Of a DNA stretch of 64,000 nt, positions 26,371-33,526 are shown piece after piece (within the stretch, counting starts at the first letter, position 1; every line of letters begins with the position of its first letter). The notes below the pieces were generated by a model, which worked only from the letters and a program-made list of their open reading frames with translations, was not told the DNA's origin and ran no database searches. The position numbers and the translations under genes are program-made. The DNA is from Parachlamydiales bacterium (GTDB lineage Bacteria > Chlamydiota > Chlamydiia > Chlamydiales > SM23-39). The stretch spans positions 1-64,000 of the forward strand of contig JACVQJ010000002.1 of NCBI GenBank assembly GCA_015661075.1, read 5' to 3'.

Positions 26371-27696
26371 TGCTCTTAATCCCGGCTTTTGGTCCTCGTG
26401 AGCTAGAGTGGCGACGGCATAAAGCGGCCGAGAATCGAGTTTTTCAAATTGGGAATAATTCTGGGCAGAAAAACGAATTCCATAAGGGGTTTTTGTATGT
26501 TGGGCGAGGAATAGGTGCATGCTCTTCAACGTTCCTGCGTGGCCGCTTTTGACTTCTATTGGAATGATCATCTGCTCCTTTTCATGAAGATAATCGATTT
26601 CGGCAGAGCTGCTTTTTTCTGCGCGCCTCCAAAAAAAGAGATTGGATTCTCGAAGGGGATGAGAATAAGCGAGCAGCTCCTGACCCACAAATGCCTCTGT
26701 GATTGCCCCTCGATTTACAAACTCGATTCCAGGTTGCAAAAACCAGGTTGAAAGATCAAAACGCAACAGTGCTTGCGAAAGAGCGACATCGACAAGAATA
26801 ATTTTAAACCATTCCAGATTGATTTCTGCACCGAGAGGAATTCCATTTCCGGCGCTATGATAAATTCTATGGATTACATTCGCCTTGCATAAGAGGTCTA
26901 GACAGGGGGCTAGCTCTCTTTTCCGGTACTCTCCATGAATGTTTTTATATTGAAACTGCTCCCCGATGAAATGAGGAATTTGGCGAAAGAGGGCTTCTAC
27001 ATATTGAATTTGATGTTTGGCTGAATACTTTTCGAAGTCTTGTCGGTACGATGCAATCAGGTTATGATGCACCTGAAAGCATTCTTTAGGATTTCGCGAC
27101 TGGACCCATTTAGAGACAGCTTCCGGCATGCCTCCAATGGCTAAATATTCTCCGACCAGATCCATGAGTTTTAGATGAATGACTTCAGTAAAAACCTCTC
27201 CTTCCAAGATCGCTTCCATCAGAGAAGAATGCCCGCAAGCCGCTAGAAACTCCATAAAAGAAAGTGGGTACATATACATGCTGGATACTCTCCCCACAGG
27301 CAAGCCCACCTTCTCTAGGGCAAAGTCGAACAGGGATCCAGCTGCAATGACATGCAGAGATGGCATCATTTCAAAAAAATAACGGAGAGCTAAGATTGCC
27401 TTAGGGACTTCTTGGATTTCATCGAAAAAAAGAAGGGTTTTCCCTGGAACGATTTTTTGGTCGGTATAAAATCCCAAGTCCCGGAGGATTCTTTCGGGAT
27501 GAAGATCCTTTTCGAAAATGGGTCGAGCCCCCTGAGCCAATTCAAAATTAATTTCGACAATTTGCTCGAATTGTTCTCCCAGTTTTCTGATGGCATGGGT
27601 CTTGCCTACTTGGCGCGCCCCCCGGATCAGCAAAGGTTTGCGGTTTTTGTCTGACTTCCAATCTTTAAGATGCCAATCAATCGTTCTCTTCAGCAC
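26359..27696 (-). CDS. AAA+ ATPase with DUF4143 domain and nuclease-like C-terminus
   Basis: A 445-residue AAA_14/DUF4143 protein. Walker A is RGARQVGKTHA (about residues 24-34), Walker B is LLFFDEIQEVPKA (about 89-101), then VIAAGSLFDFAL as sensor. The C-terminal DUF4143 domain contains SSSAEIDYLHEKE and IPIEVKSGHAG, together an intact D...ExK nuclease-like core. The ATG at 27696 is preceded by the palindrome at 27700-27718, which can act as an operator. It is convergent with, and overlaps, the tail of the orphan RHS core. Function of the family is unknown. Confidence 0.9.
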   Translation of the reverse strand: MLKRTIDWHLKDWKSDKNRKPLLIRGARQVGKTHAIRKLGEQFEQIVEINFELAQGARPIFEKDLHPERILRDLGFYTDQKIVPGKTLLFFDEIQEVPKAILALRYFFEMMPSLHVIAAGSLFDFALEKVGLPVGRVSSMYMYPLSFMEFLAACGHSSLMEAILEGEVFTEVIHLKLMDLVGEYLAIGGMPEAVSKWVQSRNPKECFQVHHNLIASYRQDFEKYSAKHQIQYVEALFRQIPHFIGEQFQYKNIHGEYRKRELAPCLDLLCKANVIHRIYHSAGNGIPLGAEINLEWFKIILVDVALSQALLRFDLSTWFLQPGIEFVNRGAITEAFVGQELLAYSHPLRESNLFFWRRAEKSSSAEIDYLHEKEQMIIPIEVKSGHAGTLKSMHLFLAQHTKTPYGIRFSAQNYSQFEKLDSRPLYAVATLAHEDQKPGLRALKE

Positions 27697-27699
27697 ACC

Positions 27700-27718
27700 T
27701 TACCTCGATTCAAGGTAA
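27700..27718. promoter_or_regulatory. Palindrome TTACCT-N7-AGGTAA before the minus-strand DUF4143 gene
   Basis: A 6-base inverted repeat with centre CGATTCA, three bases upstream of the ATG at 27696. It shares TACC, ATTCAA and GGTA blocks with the palindrome at 28006-28022 in front of the divergent DUF4143 gene. A repressor site is the simplest reading. Confidence 0.45.
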
Positions 27719-27732
27719 ATATACATTTTCCG

Positions 27733-27906
27733 TGGTTAAAAAGAAAGGGTGCCGCTTAATCTGTTTAACGTAAGTTATATAGGTGCTATTACAACGGCTG
27801 GGAATGTTGTGATTTACAATATCTGTGCGCAAAATGAAAGCCTGTCATGCCTATATATGGTCAAAAAGAAAGGAATAAATGCGGAATGCATGGTTAAAAA
27901 GAAAGG
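27733..27906 (+). repeat. Three 16-bp direct repeats (TGGTTAAAAAGAAAGG)
   Basis: Copies at 27733-27748, 27858-27873 (one mismatch) and 27891-27906. The last two are 33 bases apart, start to start. They lie only in the divergent spacer between two DUF4143 genes. They may be binding sites of a third type or traces of deleted family members. Confidence 0.7.
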
Positions 27907-28005
27907 ATTCTTCTTCAATAGCACTTTTGAAGATAAAATGTATCATTGCGACTCACGACCATTAGCGGGTTAAAGATCAGGCTGTTATGCTATTTGTTGA
28001 AAATT

Positions 28006-28022
28006 CTACCATTCAATGGTAG
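28006..28022. promoter_or_regulatory. 17-bp palindrome CTACCATT-C-AATGGTAG
   Basis: Perfect 8-base arms around a single C, 51 bases before the start of the DUF4143 gene at 28073. TTGAAA at 27997-28002 is a possible -35, and the palindrome fills the space to weak -10 candidates (TAGGAT at 28020-28025 or TATAAC at 28027-28032). This fits a repressor operator between promoter boxes. Confidence 0.5.
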
Positions 28023-28072
28023 GATTTATAACATGAGAAGGTGGGGTTTCTAGCCACCTAATATAGGTATAT

Positions 28073-29308
28073 ATGTATAAGCGACATTTAGAAGAACAGC
28101 TATGGGAAGCTCTTGGGTTTATGCCCATCGTCCTTCTGCGTGGAGCCAGGCAAACAGGAAAAACCACTCTTGCGAAAGCTGTCTGTGCGGCAGAAGGCAA
28201 GTATAACTATATATCCTTTGATCACCTTCCTTCGCTGGGAGCGGCAAAAGACGATCCGGTAGGATTCATCTCTCGTTTGGAAAAACCGGTCATTATAGAT
28301 GAAATTCAACGAGTTCCGGAGCTTTTTCTTCCGATCAAAAGTGACGTGGATGTCAATAGAATACCCGGTCGTTATCTCTTAACCGGGTCGGCAGATCCGT
28401 TACTCATTCCTAAATTGGGAGATTCTTTGGCCGGAAGAATGCGATTATTGAATTTGTGGCCCTTGTCTCAGGGAGAAATAGAAGGCAAAAAAGAAGGTTT
28501 TTTAGAGCGGGTATTCGAGGGGGCTCCTCTAAAAATTGGCAGTACCACAAGCTGTTCAAAGGAATCAATTCTACAAAGAGCGATCAAAGGGGGCTATCCC
28601 AGTTCGGTGCGGTTAGACTCTGAGAGTCAACGACACTTTTGGATCAACGATTACATCGCCCTGGTATTGCAAAAAGATGTGATGGATCTCTCACGCATCG
28701 AAAATCTTACCCAAATGCCGCATCTGTTGATGTTGCTGGCTTCTCGTGTAGGAGGATTGTTGAATGTTGAGGAACTTGCGCGCTCTGTAAAATTATCGAC
28801 AATGACCTTGCATCGCTATCTCGGGTTGCTGAACACATTGTTTTTGATCCATTTGCTTCCTCCCTGGAGCAAAAATTGGGGCAAACGGTTAGTTAAATCT
28901 CCCAAGGTCTATTTAACAGATACCGCTTTGCAGATCTTTTTGTTGAATATGGATAGCGAGAGGCTTCATAACGATTCGCGAATTCTTGGCAGCGTGATAG
29001 AAAATTTTGTCATCCTTGAGCTGTTAAAACAAATCTCATGGAGCAAAAAAAACGTGCAGATGTTTCATTACCGTGATTATAGCCAACATGAAGTTGATAT
29101 TGTCTTGGAAGGCCCCGGAGGCAATCTCGTCGCTATTGAAGTTAAGAGCAGCGAAACCATCTCATCAGAGGATTTTAAAGGGTTGCGCAACCTGCAAGAA
29201 GCTGCGGCCAACAAATTTATTCATGGGATTTTGCTGTACTGCGGCAATGTTGCTTTGCCGTTTGGAGACAAGCTAACGGCACTGCCCATCACAGCTCTCT
29301 GGAATTGA
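28073..29308 (+). CDS. AAA+ ATPase with DUF4143 domain and nuclease-like C-terminus
   Basis: A 411-residue AAA_14/DUF4143 protein. Walker A is RGARQTGKTTL (about residues 23-33), Walker B VIIDEIQRVPELF (about 72-84), then LLTGSADPLLIPKLGDSLAGR. DUF4143 follows with SRVGGLLNVEELARSVKLS (winged-helix-like) and YLTDTALQIFLLN; the end has HEVDIVLEG and VAIEVKSSETI, an intact D...ExK core. It is divergent from the 26359 gene and has its own palindrome at 28006-28022. The C-terminal remnant at 17872 resembles this subgroup more than the gene at 16567. The cellular role is unknown. Confidence 0.9.
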   Translation: MYKRHLEEQLWEALGFMPIVLLRGARQTGKTTLAKAVCAAEGKYNYISFDHLPSLGAAKDDPVGFISRLEKPVIIDEIQRVPELFLPIKSDVDVNRIPGRYLLTGSADPLLIPKLGDSLAGRMRLLNLWPLSQGEIEGKKEGFLERVFEGAPLKIGSTTSCSKESILQRAIKGGYPSSVRLDSESQRHFWINDYIALVLQKDVMDLSRIENLTQMPHLLMLLASRVGGLLNVEELARSVKLSTMTLHRYLGLLNTLFLIHLLPPWSKNWGKRLVKSPKVYLTDTALQIFLLNMDSERLHNDSRILGSVIENFVILELLKQISWSKKNVQMFHYRDYSQHEVDIVLEGPGGNLVAIEVKSSETISSEDFKGLRNLQEAAANKFIHGILLYCGNVALPFGDKLTALPITALWN

Positions 29309-29459
29309 CCCGCTCAGAAATTGTTCTCGTTGACATTTCCTTTTTCGATGCAAAAGGACAATTAAAATTTTAACAATAACTTAAAACTCAAAAAACCAGA
29401 TTATATCTAAATAATAAGAAGAAACATATAATTTCCAACAGAGATCAAAATGTGTTTAC

Positions 29460-29951
29460 ATGACCAAAAAAAGCAATGGCCCTTTTGTAAAAGCTGAGGA
29501 AGGCGTTCCGCCTGCAGGCTGCGACAATCCCTCAGTGAGATATTATGACAAGAATGGAAATCTCCTGGTCCGAAATGAAGGAACCAAAGCATGGCGATGC
29601 AATAATCCTGGAAACATAAAGTACGTGAAAAGAGGATTTGCCATGCGCCATGGAGCTATTGGCTTTGCAATGGGATTTGCCGTGTTCCCTAATGAATTTT
29701 CCGGGAGAGTGGCTCTGATTACACGTCTGAAAACGGGAGAATTTCCCGCCTATACCCTCGACAAATTCGCCGAAGTCTGGGAGCCAAAGAATATCGCGAA
29801 TTATAAGTGCATGTTGCACGATATTTCCGGCTTGCCTCTGGAGAAAAAAATCAAAGACCTAACCTCAAAAGAATTTGACCGCTTTCGTATCACGATCGAG
29901 AGGATCGAAGGGTGGAAAGCTGGATGGGAAGAGTTTTGTCCTGCTCCATGA
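29460..29951 (+). CDS. RNNNPGN-type (phage P5-like) hypothetical protein
   Basis: A 163-residue soluble protein. The core WRCNNPGNIKYVKRGFAMRHG, then GFAVFPNEFSGRVALITRL, and later YTLDKFAEVWEPKNIANYKCML matches the layout of RNNNPGN-containing proteins of phage virions (a structural protein P5 or lytic-enzyme-like fold): NNPGN, G-FAVFP, A--LL, and Y-P-N---Y. No signal peptide or catalytic residues can be assigned with certainty. A peptidoglycan-related role would suit those relatives but is inference. The ribosome binding site is weak. It lies in the accessory island between a DUF4143 gene and a DUF3298 gene. Confidence 0.55.
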   Translation: MTKKSNGPFVKAEEGVPPAGCDNPSVRYYDKNGNLLVRNEGTKAWRCNNPGNIKYVKRGFAMRHGAIGFAMGFAVFPNEFSGRVALITRLKTGEFPAYTLDKFAEVWEPKNIANYKCMLHDISGLPLEKKIKDLTSKEFDRFRITIERIEGWKAGWEEFCPAP

Positions 29952-30038
29952 CCCAATGGCAGACCGTTTTCCTGTCAAATTGTTGTTTTTGATTTTTTCG
30001 GATTCTGCCATATTGTCTTGTCTTAGAGCAGGAACAAT

Positions 30039-30782
30039 ATGTGGTTGCCAGCTGTTTTTTTTCGCGCATTTGCTTGCATTATGCCTTTGGGACGCCTAGG
30101 GCTCATCGATGACATAAAGTACGAAGAGCAGCTATTAGAAACCAGCTTCGAAACAAACGTACGTGTTGAAGCGACTGTTTCTTATCCACGGCTTCCAGAA
30201 ACCAGTTTTTTTAAATGCTATGTAAATGAAAACGTAAAGAGAGACTCTCTTGCGCTATACGACGCTTATATCCAGAAAATGGGCAGTTTACAACAGGATG
30301 TTGGGGAGGAAGAAGAACTGAATGAGCGCACTTTGCATTACGACCTACAGCCAGTCTATTGTAGCCTTAATCTGATCAGTCTCTACGGCAGCGAGCATCA
30401 GTATGCAGGCGGCGCTCATGGATCAGTGCACTATATAACGAGAACTTTTTGGCAAAATGACGGGGTTATTCGCGAGCTCTCGCTGGATGATCTTTTTCTT
30501 TCTGAGTATCGCAAACAGCTTTTTCGATATTGCGAAAACTATTTCAAATCTAACCAATGTGGTTATTATTGCTATGATGACTATTCTTGGGTCGGCTTTG
30601 GACCAGAGCATCTGGATGCCTTTCTCCTCACCAAAAAAGGATTATTACTTCTTTTCCAAAATTATGTCGTGAGTGGATTCGACGACTTCCCAACCACGCT
30701 TCTGATTCCCTACCCTTTTTTAGACTCTATTGCCAATCCAGATGGCCCTCTTCCAGCTCTGATGAAAACGGCTGTTCACTGA
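30039..30782 (+). CDS. DUF3298 (RsiV-like) extracytoplasmic protein
   Basis: A 247-residue protein with a short hydrophobic N-terminus (MWLPAVFFRAFACIMPLG, possibly a signal peptide or lipoprotein-type anchor) preceded by an AGGA ribosome binding site. The C-terminal half carries the DUF3298 features: SEHQYAGGAHGSVHYITRTFW, then a strand with IRELSLDDLFLSEYRKQLF and, near the end, FGPEHLDAFLLTKKGLLLLF. In RsiV this domain binds lysozyme; in most proteins its role is unknown. It neighbours the RNNNPGN-like gene, which could point to a cell-wall theme, but this is speculation. Confidence 0.65.
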   Translation: MWLPAVFFRAFACIMPLGRLGLIDDIKYEEQLLETSFETNVRVEATVSYPRLPETSFFKCYVNENVKRDSLALYDAYIQKMGSLQQDVGEEEELNERTLHYDLQPVYCSLNLISLYGSEHQYAGGAHGSVHYITRTFWQNDGVIRELSLDDLFLSEYRKQLFRYCENYFKSNQCGYYCYDDYSWVGFGPEHLDAFLLTKKGLLLLFQNYVVSGFDDFPTTLLIPYPFLDSIANPDGPLPALMKTAVH

Positions 30783-30827
30783 TTTTAGCTGTTCAATATC
30801 TATTGAACAGTGTATTCTGATGAACAG
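30772..30827. promoter_or_regulatory. Symmetric four-half-site operator of the AbiE-like pair
   Basis: A perfect 22-bp palindrome, CTGTTCAATA-TC-TATTGAACAG (30789-30810), is flanked by further half-sites CTGTTCA (30772-30778) and TGAACAG (30821-30827). All four lie in mirror positions around 30799.5, with 17-base steps on both sides. The array overlaps the end of the DUF3298 gene and stops 12 bases before the ATG at 30840; its last half-site abuts the ribosome binding site. AbiEi antitoxins are known to bind inverted repeats of their promoter cooperatively, which fits this layout. Confidence 0.7.
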
Positions 30828-30839
30828 CAGGAGATCACA

Positions 30840-31562
30840 ATGAAAGGCCGATTTTTAGTAAGTTCCAATGAAGATGCTGCAGAAGGCAATATCTATGCCG
30901 ATAGGTCGGCTCTTATTCTAAATTGGCTTTTAAGGGTGGGAGTAACGAGACGGGGTTTCTCTTTAAGAGAAGTGGCCAAAGAAATAGAAGTAAGCGTGGG
31001 GCTCGTTCAACGAGTCTTTGGCATTCTGGTCTTGAAGGGACTTCTCCAGACTGAAGGAATAAGAACGGCTAAAAAGTTTTTCTTTAAGAAGCCAAGGCTT
31101 CTTATCGAAAGTTGGTTAGAACACTATAGCATCGCGAAAAAATGTAAAATGAGGACATATCGTTCAGCCTTCTCTGAAAAAGCAGAACTCCTTGATGCCC
31201 TAAAGAAATCAAAGTTCAGTCAAAAGGTGGCGTTGGCCCTTCATTCTGCCGCTGAGGCCCACGGCTGCAAGAATACTAACCTGAGCTCCCTCGAATTATA
31301 TATGCTCGATCCGGCTATCAGATCAAAGCTGGAGGATCTTCTTCAATTAGAGCCTCAAGAAAGAGGATATGAGGTTTTACTTATTGAGCCCTACTATGAG
31401 AGCTTTCTAAATCTTGGCGAGGATTCAGGGAAAGGTCCGAAAATCTGCCCGGTTCTTTTAACATTTCTCGATCTTTACCATTTCCCTCTGCGTGGACAAG
31501 AACAGGCTGAATTTATGGCGGAACGCATCCCTGAGCTAAAACGCATTTACAAGAACGGATAA
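30840..31562 (+). CDS. AbiEi-like antitoxin/transcriptional regulator
   Basis: A 240-residue protein. The ATG at 30840 follows a CAGGAG ribosome binding site; a GTG ten codons earlier lies in the operator and is unlikely. Residues ~20-65 form a winged helix-turn-helix (ILNWLLRVGVTRRGFSLREVAKEIEVSVGLVQRVFGILVLKGLL, read in parts), after which comes a C-terminal domain with SKFSQKVALALHSAAEAHG and a Leu-rich end. With the nucleotidyltransferase gene 4 bases downstream, it has the order and sizes of type IV toxin-antitoxin (AbiE) systems, in which AbiEi represses its own operon. Sequence is not close to classic AbiEi, so the call is structural. Confidence 0.65.
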   Translation: MKGRFLVSSNEDAAEGNIYADRSALILNWLLRVGVTRRGFSLREVAKEIEVSVGLVQRVFGILVLKGLLQTEGIRTAKKFFFKKPRLLIESWLEHYSIAKKCKMRTYRSAFSEKAELLDALKKSKFSQKVALALHSAAEAHGCKNTNLSSLELYMLDPAIRSKLEDLLQLEPQERGYEVLLIEPYYESFLNLGEDSGKGPKICPVLLTFLDLYHFPLRGQEQAEFMAERIPELKRIYKNG

Positions 31563-31566
31563 GGCA

Positions 31567-32346
31567 ATGAAACAGAGCCAAGAAGATAAGATCATCTCCG
31601 AATTTCTAAATTCGATCGGTCTATGGCGTGAATTTGTTATTATTGGAGGTGGTTTTGCGCTCTTTATCTACAAACTCTATCTGGCTGATCCGAAGTTAGA
31701 GAATGCCCCGGTAGGAACGCGAGACATTGATTCGCTGATTCCTCGAAGGGTGCCAGAAATTTCTAAAAAAAACATAGCAAAGCATCTCCATGAAGCCGGA
31801 TTTACACACTTTTTTAAAGATGTAGATGTTCCTGCCACAGAAGCATATGTGAAGGAGATCAATGGTTTAGAAGTAGAGATAGAGTTTTTGACTGATTCAG
31901 CTACTCGAAATGATAAAAACAAAAATGTCGTTATTGGGGGCGTCGTAGCTCAACCACTAAGCTATTTGACCCTGAGTTTGCAGACGACGACGGAGTTTCA
32001 AACTTATTCAAGCGAAATAGGACGGGTTGTCTCTCCTGGAGCATGGATGTTTCATAAGGGCCTTACTTTTACAAGACGAAAGAGCTCCTCAAAGCTGCTT
32101 AAAGATCTTTATGGGATCTGGTATGTAGCCACCCAGCTGGGAGACTTTTCAGATCATGCCTTGGCTGAGTTCGATATGTTGACAAAACTGCATTCCAAAT
32201 GGTTTGAGACTCTTCGGAAAAACCTACATAATTGGATCGACAATGCAACTCCGGCTGAATGGTCTCAGCTAGAAGCGCAAGATCCGGCCGGAAAACTGAA
32301 AAAGATGAGCTTTGAACGTCTTATAAATAAACTGCTGGCCTTTTAG
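31567..32346 (+). CDS. AbiEii-like nucleotidyltransferase (toxin candidate)
   Basis: A 259-residue protein with a nucleotidyltransferase core: FVIIGGGFALFIYKLY (residues 23-38) followed by VGTRDIDSLIP, with D53 and D55 as the metal-binding pair, and a third acidic region EVEIEFL. The C-terminal part is helical (HKGLTFTRRKSSSKLLKDLYGIWYVA), as in AbiEii and DUF1814-type proteins. AbiEii toxins transfer nucleotides, for example to tRNA, in phage defence. It starts 4 bases after the regulator stop, so the pair is co-translated. Downstream, 32347-32533 holds only decayed sequence with short frames. Confidence 0.65.
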   Translation: MKQSQEDKIISEFLNSIGLWREFVIIGGGFALFIYKLYLADPKLENAPVGTRDIDSLIPRRVPEISKKNIAKHLHEAGFTHFFKDVDVPATEAYVKEINGLEVEIEFLTDSATRNDKNKNVVIGGVVAQPLSYLTLSLQTTTEFQTYSSEIGRVVSPGAWMFHKGLTFTRRKSSSKLLKDLYGIWYVATQLGDFSDHALAEFDMLTKLHSKWFETLRKNLHNWIDNATPAEWSQLEAQDPAGKLKKMSFERLINKLLAF

Positions 32347-32533
32347 CCAATGCGAGAGATAAAAATTAATGGTTTATTTCCGATGAAGTTTGGGATTACA
32401 AGCCTGTTTCTGAAAAAGCGATTGTTGCTTAGCTTGATCGGGCTGATCTCACAGACCGATACCGTACCTTCTCCTTGATTTGAATACAGCGGCTCAATTA
32501 ACTTTTTGCTTGGCATAGGCGAATGGAGATTTT

Positions 32534-33526
32534 ATGCACATTCTCGTACCTGGTGGCGCCGGATATGTAGGATCGCGACTGGTTCCTGCTCTGTTGGACA
32601 AAGGTTACGCTGTCACAGTTTTTGATCTGTTTCTCTACGGCGAACATTTATTCGATGACCTGAAAAAGAATCCGAAGCTGACTCAGATCAAGGCAGATTT
32701 ACGCGACATGTCGGCTGTTGAAAAAGCGATGAAGGGATGCAATGCCGTGATTCATCTCGCCTGCATCTCCAATGATCCGAGCTTTGAGCTCAATCCCCAG
32801 CTGGGCAAAGAGATCAATCTCGATTGCTTTGAGCCGCTGGTCAAACTGGCGAAAAAACTGAAGGTCCAGCGCTTTATCTACGCCTCTTCTTCATCGGTCT
32901 ATGGAGTGAAGGCCGAGCCGAATGTCACCGAAGACATGTTGCTCGAGCCGCTCACGGACTATTCGCGTTTCAAAGCCGATTGCGAAAAGATCCTCATGAA
33001 ATACGTCAGCGATGATTTTATTTGCACAGTCCTTCGCCCCGCCACTGTGTGCGGATATGGACCCCGCCAGCGCCTGGACGTCGTCGTCAATATTTTGACC
33101 AACCTGGCTTATCATACGGGCAAGATCAAGGTCATGGGTGGCGATCAGATGCGGCCTAACATTCACATCGAGGATATGGTCCGAGCCTATTTGCATGTTC
33201 TCGAATCGCCGAAAGAGCTGGTCAATCGCGAGACCTTCAATGTCGGCTATCACAATCATACCGTGATGCAGTTGAGCAAAATGGTGCAAAAAGTCGTTGG
33301 GAAAAAACGGCCCGTTGAGCTGGTCGTCGAAATATCGAATGACAATCGCTCCTATCACGTCTCGTCGGAAAAAATGGCCAGGAAATTGGGATTCAAGGCC
33401 CAATTCACCATCGAAAACGCCGTCGAAGATCTCGTAAAGGCGTTCGATGCGGGAAAAATTCCTGATTCGATGAACGATATTCGCTACTACAACATCAAAA
33501 CCATGAAAGCGGTCAATTTGCAATGA
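32534..33526 (+). CDS. NAD-dependent epimerase/dehydratase (extended SDR)
   Basis: A 330-residue extended SDR acting on a nucleotide sugar. The Rossmann motif is VPGGAGYVGSRL (GxxGxxG), the DLRD and LACISND segments follow, then YASSSSVYG and the catalytic tyrosine-lysine pair in YSRFKADCE. GYGPRQRLD and FNVGYHNHTVMQL mark the sugar-binding half. It has a GGAG ribosome binding site and starts the four-gene plus-strand block. Its stop overlaps the next gene (ATGA). The exact reaction (epimerase, dehydratase or reductase) cannot be told from sequence. Confidence 0.85.
   Translation: MHILVPGGAGYVGSRLVPALLDKGYAVTVFDLFLYGEHLFDDLKKNPKLTQIKADLRDMSAVEKAMKGCNAVIHLACISNDPSFELNPQLGKEINLDCFEPLVKLAKKLKVQRFIYASSSSVYGVKAEPNVTEDMLLEPLTDYSRFKADCEKILMKYVSDDFICTVLRPATVCGYGPRQRLDVVVNILTNLAYHTGKIKVMGGDQMRPNIHIEDMVRAYLHVLESPKELVNRETFNVGYHNHTVMQLSKMVQKVVGKKRPVELVVEISNDNRSYHVSSEKMARKLGFKAQFTIENAVEDLVKAFDAGKIPDSMNDIRYYNIKTMKAVNLQ

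Larger units (their letters stand above)
27719..28072. other. AT-rich intergenic region between two divergent DUF4143 genes
   Basis: About 350 bases with no convincing gene. It contains three 16-base direct repeats, TGGTTAAAAAGAAAGG at 27733-27748 and 27891-27906 and with one change (TGGTCA...) at 27858-27873, and the palindrome at 28006-28022. A 74-codon open frame (27749-27973) reads the repeat as MVKKKG twice and is probably not a gene. Confidence 0.6.

Noticed and set aside
27749-27973. 74-codon frame with the repeated MVKKKG peptide
   Set aside because: The repetition comes from the 16-base DNA repeats in a regulatory spacer; there is no start signal.
29330-29360. Perfect TTGACA box as promoter of the 29460 gene
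   Set aside because: No -10 element exists at 16-18 bases downstream and the distance to the start is over 100 bases.
32350-32478. 42-codon frame after the AbiEii-like gene
   Set aside because: No ribosome binding site or recognisable product; another frame here reads a broken DEVWDYKPVSEKA stretch with a stop, which suggests degenerate DNA rather than a small gene.
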